Below, piece after piece: positions 45,448 through 52,920 of a stretch of DNA of 64,000 nt (positions are counted from its first letter, which is position 1; each line of letters begins with the position of its first letter). The stretch is from Opitutales bacterium (GTDB taxonomy: Bacteria; Verrucomicrobiota; Verrucomicrobiia; Opitutales; Oceanipulchritudinaceae). The translations under genes were made by a program, and so were the position numbers. The notes beneath the pieces are model-generated. The model had not been told where the DNA came from, searched no databases, and was given only the letters and a program-made list of their open reading frames with translations. The stretch lies in contig JAFGLA010000102.1 in NCBI GenBank assembly GCA_016928295.1, positions 1 to 64,000 on the forward strand, in the 5' to 3' direction.

Positions 45448-47868
45448 TTAGGTTCTAAGCGCGTCCGAAGGTTCGCAATCCGCCTGCCTTAGCGCGGGCA
45501 GAATAACCGCGACAAGGCACATCAGCATGAGCGCAAGCATCGTGAGCACATAAACAAGCAAACTCTCCGGCATAGCTATGACGCACTGTGTCAGCAGAAT
45601 GCGCATTCCCAGCGTCCCTGCCAGACCGAACGCCATTCCTATGCAGATGTAGATGAAACTCTGCTTTGCAAGGCCCGTCACTATGTGCGTCGGGCTTGCC
45701 CCCAGAGAGAGCCGTATACCCATCTCCTGTTTGCGCACGTTCAGGCTGAAGCTGATCACTCCGTAAAGGCCTGCGATGGTCATTATCAGCGTGCCAATCG
45801 AAAACATGGAAAACAGGACAAATACGAATCCTAGTATATCTCCGTGACCGTTTTTATCTCTTTGTTTGTTCAAGGGCATTATCGAGGTCAGGCAGGTGTC
45901 CTTGTCCACCATGCCGATAGAGTTCGTAATGTGGTCTTTGATGCTCTCGATGTCGGCGTCGCTTTTTATTATCATCGTCAGGTCGTACCAGGGCGTAGTG
46001 GCGTAAGGCAGGTAGAACACCGGCAGCTTACCCTCTATGTAAACATCGTCCATAGTGTCCGGCACGACAGCGACTATGCTGTGCTGCTCGTCTTGCCCGT
46101 GAACGCCGATGCTCTTGCCGATAACATCCAACGTGCCAAAGTGCTCCATCGCAAAGCTGTCGTTTACGATTGCAACGAGCGGATGATCGTAGTCGTCGCT
46201 TTCGTTGAACTCGCGCCCGCTTATGAGCGGCGTGTTCGTAGCGTCAAAGTAGCCCGGGCTAATCACTCTTTGTATGGCGGTGGGGGCCTCTATCTCGTTT
46301 TTGTATGTTTTCCCCTCTGGCCATACCTTTGTTCCCACCCCCCATTGGTAGTAGTTGAAATACTCTGTGGAAATGGCTGCCTTCTCTATCTGCGGATGCT
46401 CGCGGACAAGCTTCATTATCTCCGCCATCAGAGCGGCGCGCTTGTGGTCGTCGTGGTGCTTGTTGCTGTTGAACGACACTGTCGCTCCGATGTAGTCGGC
46501 CGGGTCGAAATACTTGCACTCGTGGTTGAACGAATACAGGGAGTAGCCGATTAGCGCGCAGCCGTTAAGAACGATGCAAGAGGTCGCCACCTGCCACGAG
46601 ATGAGCAGGTTGGACAGTTTTGTAAGGCGCAGCGAACTGCCCGTTCGCGTGGATTCGCGCAGTATGTTGCGTATGTCGGTCTTGGTGGCTCTGAGCGCGG
46701 GTACAATCGTGGAACTTGCCGTCACTATTATCAGTATCGCAATCGTGAAGGGAAGTAGCATGATGCTGTGGGAGCGCGCGATAAAGACCGGCATGTCGAA
46801 CACACCAAGATAATGCGACAGGATGCTGGCGCCTATGTAACGACTTGTAAGATGCCCCAGTATTATTGCCGATGTGGACAGTAGGGTGAACTCCAGCATT
46901 ATCTGCGTTACAATCTGCGCCCTTGAGGCCCCGAGAGCGGAGCGTATGGCAAGCTCCTGAGAGCGTTCCGCGTAGCGTGCCGTCAGCAGGCCGGACGCGA
47001 TGCCGCAGCCTGTAAAGAGGACGAGTATCGAGCACGCGAATAGGGTGCCAAAGAGGACAATGTCGCTGGGGCTTCGCAGCGTGTCGTTCATCCTGAGAAG
47101 CTCCGCTTTCTCCGTGTTGAAATGCTCCTTGGGGTAGGCCTTGCTTATTTCCTGCGCTATGGGCTGGAACATTTCCTCCGCCTGTTCAACAGAAAGCCCC
47201 TCATTGATTATCCCTATTACGAACACCATCTCGGCCCAGCCCGTGTCCTGCTTGAGGGTTTCGAGATTTAGCGGAATCCACAGCCTTTCGCGAATCGGGT
47301 ATTCCATAATCGCTGGCATCACTCCGACAATCGTTCGCGCCCTCCCGTCAACCACTATGCTTTTGCCTATGACGTTTCTGTCTCTTTCGTAGAAGCCATC
47401 CCATATCTTTTCACCGATGATAACCACCGGTTCTGCCCCCGTCGCAGCGTCTTCTTGCGTGAACGTGCGCCCCAGTATCGGCTCTACTTGAAGGCTTTTG
47501 TCAAAGTCCCAAGCTACGTAAGAGGCCCCCAGATTCTGGCCGATGCTTCCGTTCTGAACAAACACCGTGTCTTTGAAGGTAGGGATTAGGTGTTCAAACA
47601 CATCCGCGCTGGCGTCCTCCATCATACGGTAACTGTCCACCGACCATTGCCAGTGGCAGTTCTTCTGTTTGTCACACTTTTCGACAATGACGATTCTGTC
47701 CGCCATTTCATACGGATAGCTGCTCAAAAAGAGCATGGCACATATGGAGAACATCGTGGTGACCAGGGCGATGCTTCCTGCCAGAACGAGAATGCACAGC
47801 AGGGTGTTGACCGGACTGCGCATTGATTGACGGATGGACAAAAGCAGTATGTAGAGAATACGCTTCAT
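45448..47868 (-). CDS. Large two-module FtsX/MacB-type ABC permease
   Basis: An 806-residue permease with duplicated FtsX layout: helix 1 (about 15-42), periplasmic domain (about 50-275), three helices (about 280-400, with TARYAERSQELAIRSALGASR), then a helix near 425-450, a second periplasmic domain (about 455-680) and the last three helices (about 685-795) including LNVRKQEMGIRLSLGASP. This is the long permease type known from acidobacterial and Bacteroidetes ABC systems, thought to work as one chain. An unusual KCDKQKNCHWQWS stretch (two Cys) follows helix 1. Its start overlaps the 79-residue gene by 4 bp. Confidence 0.9.
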   Translation of the reverse strand: MKRILYILLLSIRQSMRSPVNTLLCILVLAGSIALVTTMFSICAMLFLSSYPYEMADRIVIVEKCDKQKNCHWQWSVDSYRMMEDASADVFEHLIPTFKDTVFVQNGSIGQNLGASYVAWDFDKSLQVEPILGRTFTQEDAATGAEPVVIIGEKIWDGFYERDRNVIGKSIVVDGRARTIVGVMPAIMEYPIRERLWIPLNLETLKQDTGWAEMVFVIGIINEGLSVEQAEEMFQPIAQEISKAYPKEHFNTEKAELLRMNDTLRSPSDIVLFGTLFACSILVLFTGCGIASGLLTARYAERSQELAIRSALGASRAQIVTQIMLEFTLLSTSAIILGHLTSRYIGASILSHYLGVFDMPVFIARSHSIMLLPFTIAILIIVTASSTIVPALRATKTDIRNILRESTRTGSSLRLTKLSNLLISWQVATSCIVLNGCALIGYSLYSFNHECKYFDPADYIGATVSFNSNKHHDDHKRAALMAEIMKLVREHPQIEKAAISTEYFNYYQWGVGTKVWPEGKTYKNEIEAPTAIQRVISPGYFDATNTPLISGREFNESDDYDHPLVAIVNDSFAMEHFGTLDVIGKSIGVHGQDEQHSIVAVVPDTMDDVYIEGKLPVFYLPYATTPWYDLTMIIKSDADIESIKDHITNSIGMVDKDTCLTSIMPLNKQRDKNGHGDILGFVFVLFSMFSIGTLIMTIAGLYGVISFSLNVRKQEMGIRLSLGASPTHIVTGLAKQSFIYICIGMAFGLAGTLGMRILLTQCVIAMPESLLVYVLTMLALMLMCLVAVILPALRQADCEPSDALRT

Positions 47869-48104
47869 CGTTTTCCGAATATTTCGCCAGCTCCCAGCCC
47901 AAGGTCTTTTGGCAGAAAGTTGTGGGGCAGAATGTTGACTTCTTCGGTCTTATTGCCGCTGTCGTATTCGAGATTGAGCGAGTTCATGCGGTCCAACATG
48001 CAGATTAGCAGGGTGGAGAAGGCAAGCGCACACAAAATGCAGGCGAACAGGGCCGCCCAGCCCGTCCGTCTGTCCATCCCTCGCATGTTGACAAGATCTT
48101 TCAT
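47865..48104 (-). CDS. 79-residue single-helix membrane protein, novel
   Basis: A small protein with a basic N-terminus (MKDLVNMRGMDRRTG), one membrane helix (about 15-37, WAALFACILCALAFSTLLICML) and a 40-residue outward tail ending GAGEIFGKR. I know of no family. It overlaps the ATPase gene upstream and the permease gene downstream by 4 bp each, so it is translationally coupled to both and is very probably a real component of the transporter. Positive residues on the N-terminal side suggest N-in, C-out topology. It could be an accessory subunit, a sensor link to the kinase, or a transported peptide. Confidence 0.75.
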   Translation of the reverse strand: MKDLVNMRGMDRRTGWAALFACILCALAFSTLLICMLDRMNSLNLEYDSGNKTEEVNILPHNFLPKDLGLGAGEIFGKR

Positions 48105-48835
48105 CGTATGCGCTTTTCGCTGACGATTCTGCCGTCAAACAGGTGTATCACCCTTGTGGCCACGGCGTTGTAGTCCTCGTTGTGGGTTACCATGCAGATA
48201 GTTGTCCCCGCTTCGTTCAGCTCGTGCATGAGCTTCATGACCGCGTCGCCGTTCTTGGAGTCCAGATTGCCCGTTGGTTCGTCCGCCAGAAGCAGATGCG
48301 GCTTCCCCGCCAGTGCGCGAGCCACGGCCACTCTCTGCTGCTGCCCGCCCGAAAGCTGGCTTGGCAAATGCATTTCGCGGTGTGTCATTTCCACCTGTTC
48401 GAGCGCGTTGCGGACCATTTCGCGTCTCAGCGGGGCCGCTATGCCACGGTAGAGAAGGGGAAGCTCCACATTCTCGTACACGGACATGTCGCCAATGAGG
48501 TTGAAGTTCTGAAAGACAAAGCCTATCAGCTTGTTGCGAAGCTCTGAGCGTTGCTTTTTGCCCAGTTTGTCAACGTTGCGCCCCTCAAGCTCGTAGCTGC
48601 CGTCGCTCGCCCTGTCCAGAAGCCCTATTATCGACAATAGAGTGCTTTTCCCGCAGCCCGATGGGCCGGAAATCGAAAGAAACTCTCCCCTTCGTATGTC
48701 CAGATAGATGCCGTTTAGCGCGCGCGTCTCCATGCGTTCGCTAAGGAACACCTTGGATACGTTCTCCATGCGGATGACTAGATCCGTTTGAACAGCTTGG
48801 GCTATGTCCGTTGCAGGCGGCATGTTGGCATACAT
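48101..48835 (-). CDS. MacB/LolD-type ABC ATPase of the two-component-linked system
   Basis: A 244-residue ATPase. Walker A GPSGCGKST, Q-loop FVFQNFNLIG, signature LSGGQQQRVAVARAL, Walker [14 protein letters not shown] and MVTHNED are present. Starts at 48835 and 48823 are both in frame; the second leaves more room for a leader. It overlaps the 79-residue gene by 4 bp (ATGA). A sigma-54-like promoter and paired inverted repeats lie upstream, across the end of the kinase gene. Confidence 0.93.
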   Translation of the reverse strand: MYANMPPATDIAQAVQTDLVIRMENVSKVFLSERMETRALNGIYLDIRRGEFLSISGPSGCGKSTLLSIIGLLDRASDGSYELEGRNVDKLGKKQRSELRNKLIGFVFQNFNLIGDMSVYENVELPLLYRGIAAPLRREMVRNALEQVEMTHREMHLPSQLSGGQQQRVAVARALAGKPHLLLADEPTGNLDSKNGDAVMKLMHELNEAGTTICMVTHNEDYNAVATRVIHLFDGRIVSEKRIR

Positions 48836-48896
48836 GTAATCACGCTGCGTGCCACAGTTCTTATCTTATTGGTTATAAATATAATGACGATTAATG

Positions 48897-48912
48897 TGCC
48901 GGTTCGGGGCCA
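48897..48912 (-). promoter_or_regulatory. Candidate sigma-54 promoter of the ABC operon
   Basis: On the minus strand TGGCCCCGAACCGGCA has the invariant GG and GC of the -24/-12 boxes at exact spacing. The predicted start site near 48886 leaves a leader of about 50-60 bases before the ATPase start. A second -24-like match, TGGCACGC, at 48847-48854 would start transcription almost at the initiation codon and is less likely. Confidence 0.5.
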
Positions 48913-48930
48913 ACTCGCAATGCCCGAATG

Positions 48931-48969
48931 TGTTTCAGAATGATACAGTCGGATTCTCACTCTGATACA
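48931..48969 (-). promoter_or_regulatory. Paired inverted repeats, candidate enhancer sites
   Basis: TGTTTCA-GAA-TGATACA (48931-48947) is a near-perfect inverted repeat (6 of 7). A second site, ATTCTCA-CTC-TGATACA (48953-48969), repeats the right half exactly, 22 bp away, about two helical turns. The second site overlaps the last codons and stop of the kinase gene. The arrangement fits a tandem binding site for the Fis-type domain of the adjacent sigma-54 regulator. Confidence 0.55.
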
Positions 48970-50285
48970 CAGAGGGGCAGTTGTATCGTCGCTCGGCAGC
49001 CGCCTTCGGCACGGTTTGCAAGACTGATCGCGCCTCCGTTCGCTTCGGCAATCTGACGGCTTAGTACAAGGCCGATTCCCGTTCCAGCGGGCTTGGTCGA
49101 GAAGAATGGAACGAAGAGGTTTTCGCTGTCCGCAAGACCCGGCCCTTCGTCGTCCACCCATATCGTGGCCTCGGTGCTGCGTCTTTCCCAGCTGATGATG
49201 ATTGCGCCCTTGTTGTCCGCCACCGCGTCGCAGGCGTTTTTGATTATGTTGATGAGCAGGTTTTCAATCTGCATCGGGTCCACCATCAGGTCGCAGTCCG
49301 TCCCTTGGATGATGTTTATGTTCGGGCAGTTTTCCAGCCGCGCAACTCTTTCGATCAACTCTGGCAGGGAGCAGCGCGTGCGGTTCGGCTCCGGCAGTTT
49401 GGCAAGGCGCGAGTAGTCCTGCATGAAGCTGTTCAGGTGCTGCGCGCGACTTCCGATTACGTCGAGCGCCTCGATGAAGGGTCGCTCCTTTGCCCCGAGA
49501 TCCAACTGGGAAACTCTTCCCTTGAGGCTTTGGGCAAGGGATATGATGGGGGTTAGCGAGTTGTTCAGCTCGTGCCCCATGACGCGAATAAGGCGCTTCC
49601 ATGCGTTGCGCTCCTCCTCTCGTAGAGGGTTCTTCAGGTCGCTAAGCATTATTATCTGCTGCACGCGGCCCTGTTGGCGGAACTCTGTGCGGTGGACTAG
49701 GAAACGGCTGCTCCTTGATGGAAAGTCCAGCCAGATGATGCGTTCGTTGCCCGTATGGAGCAGGTGCCCTGGCAGGATGTGCTCCGCCGTGCGCCCGTCC
49801 ATGTCCTTGAAATGCGTGTTCATCAGGGCGCAGAAGGCCCTGTTCGCCATCGTGACGTAGCTGTCCTGATCGAGAATGACGGTGGCAATCTCCAGCTTGT
49901 CTATCAGGCTTTGCAGGCGGTAGTCCTCCTCCTTCACCGAGAGGCGGTTCTGCTGAAGCTCGTCGGCCAGAAGGTTGATTTCCTCCGTCAGTATGCAAAT
50001 GGAGTCATTGCCCGAGTAGGGGACCAGCCTGCGGCTGTAATCGCCCTGCCGCATCGCCTTGAGCACGTTGGCCATGCTGTTGAAAGGGTCCTGTGTTGTC
50101 CGCCACAGGAGCACCAGTAAGAACAGCGAATGCAGGGCAAAGAGAAACATCAAAAGCCAGGCCAGCTCCGCGCCAAGCTGTCCGAAACAACGTTCGTAAA
50201 GAGCAAGCGCTGCCCACGGGGCGCCAATCATGCAGCCCAGAATGAACACCCTTGTGGGAAAGGCTCTTTCTTTCTTGTTCTTCAC
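48957..50285 (-). CDS. Membrane histidine kinase with PAS domain
   Basis: A 442-residue kinase. Two membrane helices (about 11-29 and 37-61) are joined by only about 7 residues, so there is no extracytoplasmic sensor domain. A HAMP-like segment (about 65-110), PAS domain (about 118-215), H-box RVMGHELNNSLTPI, and ATPase domain with IKNACDAVADN, DDEGPGLAD and GTGIGLVLSRQIAEANGG follow. The start overlaps the regulator stop by 4 bp. The short loop resembles intramembrane-sensing kinases that read the state of a partner transporter. Confidence 0.9.
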   Translation of the reverse strand: MKNKKERAFPTRVFILGCMIGAPWAALALYERCFGQLGAELAWLLMFLFALHSLFLLVLLWRTTQDPFNSMANVLKAMRQGDYSRRLVPYSGNDSICILTEEINLLADELQQNRLSVKEEDYRLQSLIDKLEIATVILDQDSYVTMANRAFCALMNTHFKDMDGRTAEHILPGHLLHTGNERIIWLDFPSRSSRFLVHRTEFRQQGRVQQIIMLSDLKNPLREEERNAWKRLIRVMGHELNNSLTPIISLAQSLKGRVSQLDLGAKERPFIEALDVIGSRAQHLNSFMQDYSRLAKLPEPNRTRCSLPELIERVARLENCPNINIIQGTDCDLMVDPMQIENLLINIIKNACDAVADNKGAIIISWERRSTEATIWVDDEGPGLADSENLFVPFFSTKPAGTGIGLVLSRQIAEANGGAISLANRAEGGCRATIQLPLCVSE

Positions 50286-51688
50286 AGTTCGAGTATCTTC
50301 AGGCGGCGGTAGAATGTTGCGCGGCTCATGCCAAGTTGCTCCGCCGCCTTGCTCACGTTGCCATCGTTGCGTTGGAGAGCTTTCTTGATAAGCAGTTTTT
50401 CCACGTCTTCAATGCTCATCGAGTCGATGTTGTGCGCGTCCTGTTCGGCGCGGCTTTGCAGGGCAAGGTCTTTGAGGCGGACGCGAGAGTCCGTACACAT
50501 CAGAACGCCTCTCTCTATGGCGTGCGAAAGTTCCCTGATATTGCCCGGCCAGTTGTGTTCGCAAATCGCTTTTTCCGCGTCTGCGTCCAGCCCGCTGATG
50601 CGCTTGTGGTATTTCTTGGCAAAGCTCGCGGTAAAGTTGCGTGCAAGGGGCGGGATGTCTTCACAGCGTTCTCGCAGTGGTGGAATTTCGATTGTCACCG
50701 TGTTCAGCCGAAAGAACAGGTCTTCGCGGAAGTTGCCCGCGTTGACCGCAGCCTGAAGGTTGGCATTTGTCGCCGCTATGATTCGCACGTCCGCCTTGAG
50801 CGTGCGCGAAGAGCCGACCCTCTCGTATTCGCCCGTTTCGAGAAGGCGCAAGAGGCGGCTCTGCTGCCCCATGGTCATATTCGCAATCTCGTCCAGAAAC
50901 AGCGTCCCACCGCTGGCAAGCTCGAAGCGGCCCGCGCGGTCGCTCTTTGCGTCCGTGAAGGCACCCTTGACGTGGCCGAACATCTCGCTCTCAAACAAGC
51001 CCTCGGGCAGTCCGCCCATGTTTACGCTGATGAAGGGGCCTTCGCGCAACGAGGACTGCTCGTGAATAATCCGTGCCAGGACGCCCTTGCCCGTGCCGTT
51101 TTCGCCAAGTAGCAGGATGCCTGCTCGCGAAGGGGCCACTTGCGTCACCACTTGCATGATGTGCCGCATTTTCTCGCTCTGACATACAAAGCCGTGCGGG
51201 ACTTCCTGCTTGCGCAGTATTTCGTTTTCCTGCTCCAGAAGTCGGTTGCGCCTCTGGGTGCGGCTTGCGGAGCCGTGGGAGCGGATTTGCTGCACAACGC
51301 GGGCGTTTTCCCAGGGTTTTTGCACAAAGTCGGCCGCACCTCCCTTGATGGCCTTTATCGCAAGATCTATGGTGCCCCACGCGGTCATTACAACGATGGG
51401 CAGGTCAGGGTCCGCGTCGCGAAGGCTTGCCACAAGATCCAGCCCCTCCTGTCCGCTCGTCGTGTTGCGGTTGTAGTTCATGTCGATTAGCGCCACATCG
51501 ACCTGTTCCTTTCGCACAATGGCCAGCGCTTCGGCGGGGGAACGTGCTTCCAGAACCCTGCATCCTTCGTCTTCGAGCAGGAAGCGGCCTGAAACGATGA
51601 TGTTCTGGTCGTCGTCGGCAATAAGGACGCACAGTTCCTGCGGGATTGTGCCGGATGATTCGTTTTCTTGGGGCAGGGCTGGGGCCAT
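50282..51688 (-). CDS. Sigma-54 response regulator with GAFTDA motif
   Basis: A 468-residue NtrC-type regulator. Receiver domain about 18-135 with phosphoacceptor Asp69 in VALIDMNYN and the extended TTSGQEGLDLV loop. AAA+ domain with Walker A GENGTGKG and Walker B GTLFLDEIANM, but the sigma-54 contact loop reads GAFTDA instead of GAFTGA. A Fis-type HTH ends the chain (NVSKAAEQLGMSRATFYRRL). ATG 51688 is chosen; a longer frame to 51724 adds 12 residues. It is first in the regulator-kinase-ABC cluster and presumably drives the ABC genes through the sites at 48931-48969. Confidence 0.92.
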   Translation of the reverse strand: MAPALPQENESSGTIPQELCVLIADDDQNIIVSGRFLLEDEGCRVLEARSPAEALAIVRKEQVDVALIDMNYNRNTTSGQEGLDLVASLRDADPDLPIVVMTAWGTIDLAIKAIKGGAADFVQKPWENARVVQQIRSHGSASRTQRRNRLLEQENEILRKQEVPHGFVCQSEKMRHIMQVVTQVAPSRAGILLLGENGTGKGVLARIIHEQSSLREGPFISVNMGGLPEGLFESEMFGHVKGAFTDAKSDRAGRFELASGGTLFLDEIANMTMGQQSRLLRLLETGEYERVGSSRTLKADVRIIAATNANLQAAVNAGNFREDLFFRLNTVTIEIPPLRERCEDIPPLARNFTASFAKKYHKRISGLDADAEKAICEHNWPGNIRELSHAIERGVLMCTDSRVRLKDLALQSRAEQDAHNIDSMSIEDVEKLLIKKALQRNDGNVSKAAEQLGMSRATFYRRLKILEL

Positions 51689-51788
51689 GAGAAATGAATT
51701 TGTGCCAAGAGCGCGACAGGTCAAGAAATGCCTCTTCTTATCATCCGTTACGCAGCTCGCCTACAGATAAACGCAATCTGCACCAAGT

Positions 51789-51820
51789 GCGGCCACCCAT
51801 GCGCTAACAGGGGTGGCCGC
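51789..51820. promoter_or_regulatory. Perfect 10-bp hairpin upstream of the regulator gene
   Basis: GCGGCCACCC (51789-51798) pairs with GGGTGGCCGC (51811-51820) around 12 bases. It lies 100 bp upstream of the sigma-54 regulator start and 147 bp before the divergent AraC gene. No T run follows on either strand, so it is not an obvious terminator. Confidence 0.55.
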
Positions 51821-51902
51821 GAGTGTGCCATCACTCAATAAAGTCGTTTGCAGGAGAGCCGTGAATCAAAACATATCCCCAAGATGTGTTCCCAGACCTG
51901 TT

Positions 51903-51922
51903 AGCTTGACCGGGTTCAAGCT
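51903..51922. promoter_or_regulatory. Inverted repeat upstream of the AraC gene
   Basis: AGCTTGA (51903-51909) and TCAAGCT (51916-51922) form a perfect 7-bp inverted repeat with a 6-bp spacer, 45 bp before the AraC start. It could be an operator. Confidence 0.4.
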
Positions 51923-51966
51923 CCAGTATTAGCAGGCATGCAGCTCATAATATCGGGCGTCGTTTG

Positions 51967-52896
51967 ATGCTGCAATTGTACGGAATATCTGTTTATGGTA
52001 TATTTGTGACAGATGAGTTCTCCAGTCTGCTGCCCAGTCTGAAACGTTCCTCCATGTCCTGGAAAGGGGACAGCGGCAGCTATCGCCCTTTCGGGCGCGT
52101 GTTTCTTGGCTGCGAAACACAGACAGATCCCTCGACTTACCGCTGGGACGGCATGAGGCGCGGCGCGGACCCGACGCATCCGACGATAGTGTTTCAGGCC
52201 ACGCTCAAAGGCTGGGGCGTGTTTGAACAGGAAGGCAGGCGCTGGACCATTGCGCCCGGACAGGCGTTCTTTTGTGTCCTGCCCTCGGAGCATGTATATT
52301 ATTTACCGGCGGACTGCGCCGACTGGTCATTTTTCTGGCTGACCTTTGCGCACGGTTACGTTGTGGAGCGTTTGCGCGAACTCACGCTGAAGCATCCGCC
52401 CGTGTTTTCGCTGCCAAGGCACAGCGCCTTCATGACCAAGTGTCTGGACTTTTTCGAGCGAAGCTGTCACGGACGCTTCGAGGACCACATGGAGGAAGAG
52501 GCCGCACTTTTCGACTGGATGATAGCGATGGAAAGGCACATGCACGACCTTGCGCATCCGCGCGGCTTGCGGGAGTCGATGATGAATCAGGCCCGCAGCT
52601 TCACGATGGAAAACCTGTCTCGCTCGTTCAGCGTGGACGAGCTTGCGGCGCTAAACGGGCTGTCGCGCAGTCATTACAGCCATCGCTTCAGCCGCGCAAC
52701 GGGCATTTCTCCCGCAGCTTTCATCGCTGGAGTGCGGCTTGACGAGGCGCGCAGGCTGCTTATGCAGTGCAACAGGCCTTTGAAAGACATTGCAGAAGAG
52801 ACGGGCTTTTCCGACGCCAACCACCTCTGCAAAGCCTTTCGGCGCAGCTTTCACATCAGCCCGGGCATTTACCGCAGGCAGCTCGGCAGCCTCTGA
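51967..52896 (+). CDS. AraC-family transcriptional regulator
   Basis: A 309-residue regulator. The N-terminal half (about 40-180) looks like a cupin-type sugar-sensing domain (AraC-binding), with FQATLKGWGVFEQEGRRWTIAPGQAFFCVLPSEHVYYL. The C-terminal 100 residues carry two HTH motifs: SVDELAALNGLSRSHYSHRF and LKDIAEETGFSDANHLCKAFRRSFHISPGIYR. Start ATG 51967 is preceded by an in-frame TTG. Members of this type often control glycan-degradation genes, but none is directly adjacent; the next gene is convergent. Confidence 0.92.
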   Translation: MLQLYGISVYGIFVTDEFSSLLPSLKRSSMSWKGDSGSYRPFGRVFLGCETQTDPSTYRWDGMRRGADPTHPTIVFQATLKGWGVFEQEGRRWTIAPGQAFFCVLPSEHVYYLPADCADWSFFWLTFAHGYVVERLRELTLKHPPVFSLPRHSAFMTKCLDFFERSCHGRFEDHMEEEAALFDWMIAMERHMHDLAHPRGLRESMMNQARSFTMENLSRSFSVDELAALNGLSRSHYSHRFSRATGISPAAFIAGVRLDEARRLLMQCNRPLKDIAEETGFSDANHLCKAFRRSFHISPGIYRRQLGSL

Positions 52897-52920
52897 GCCG
52901 TAGGGCGGCGCAAGTGTAGC

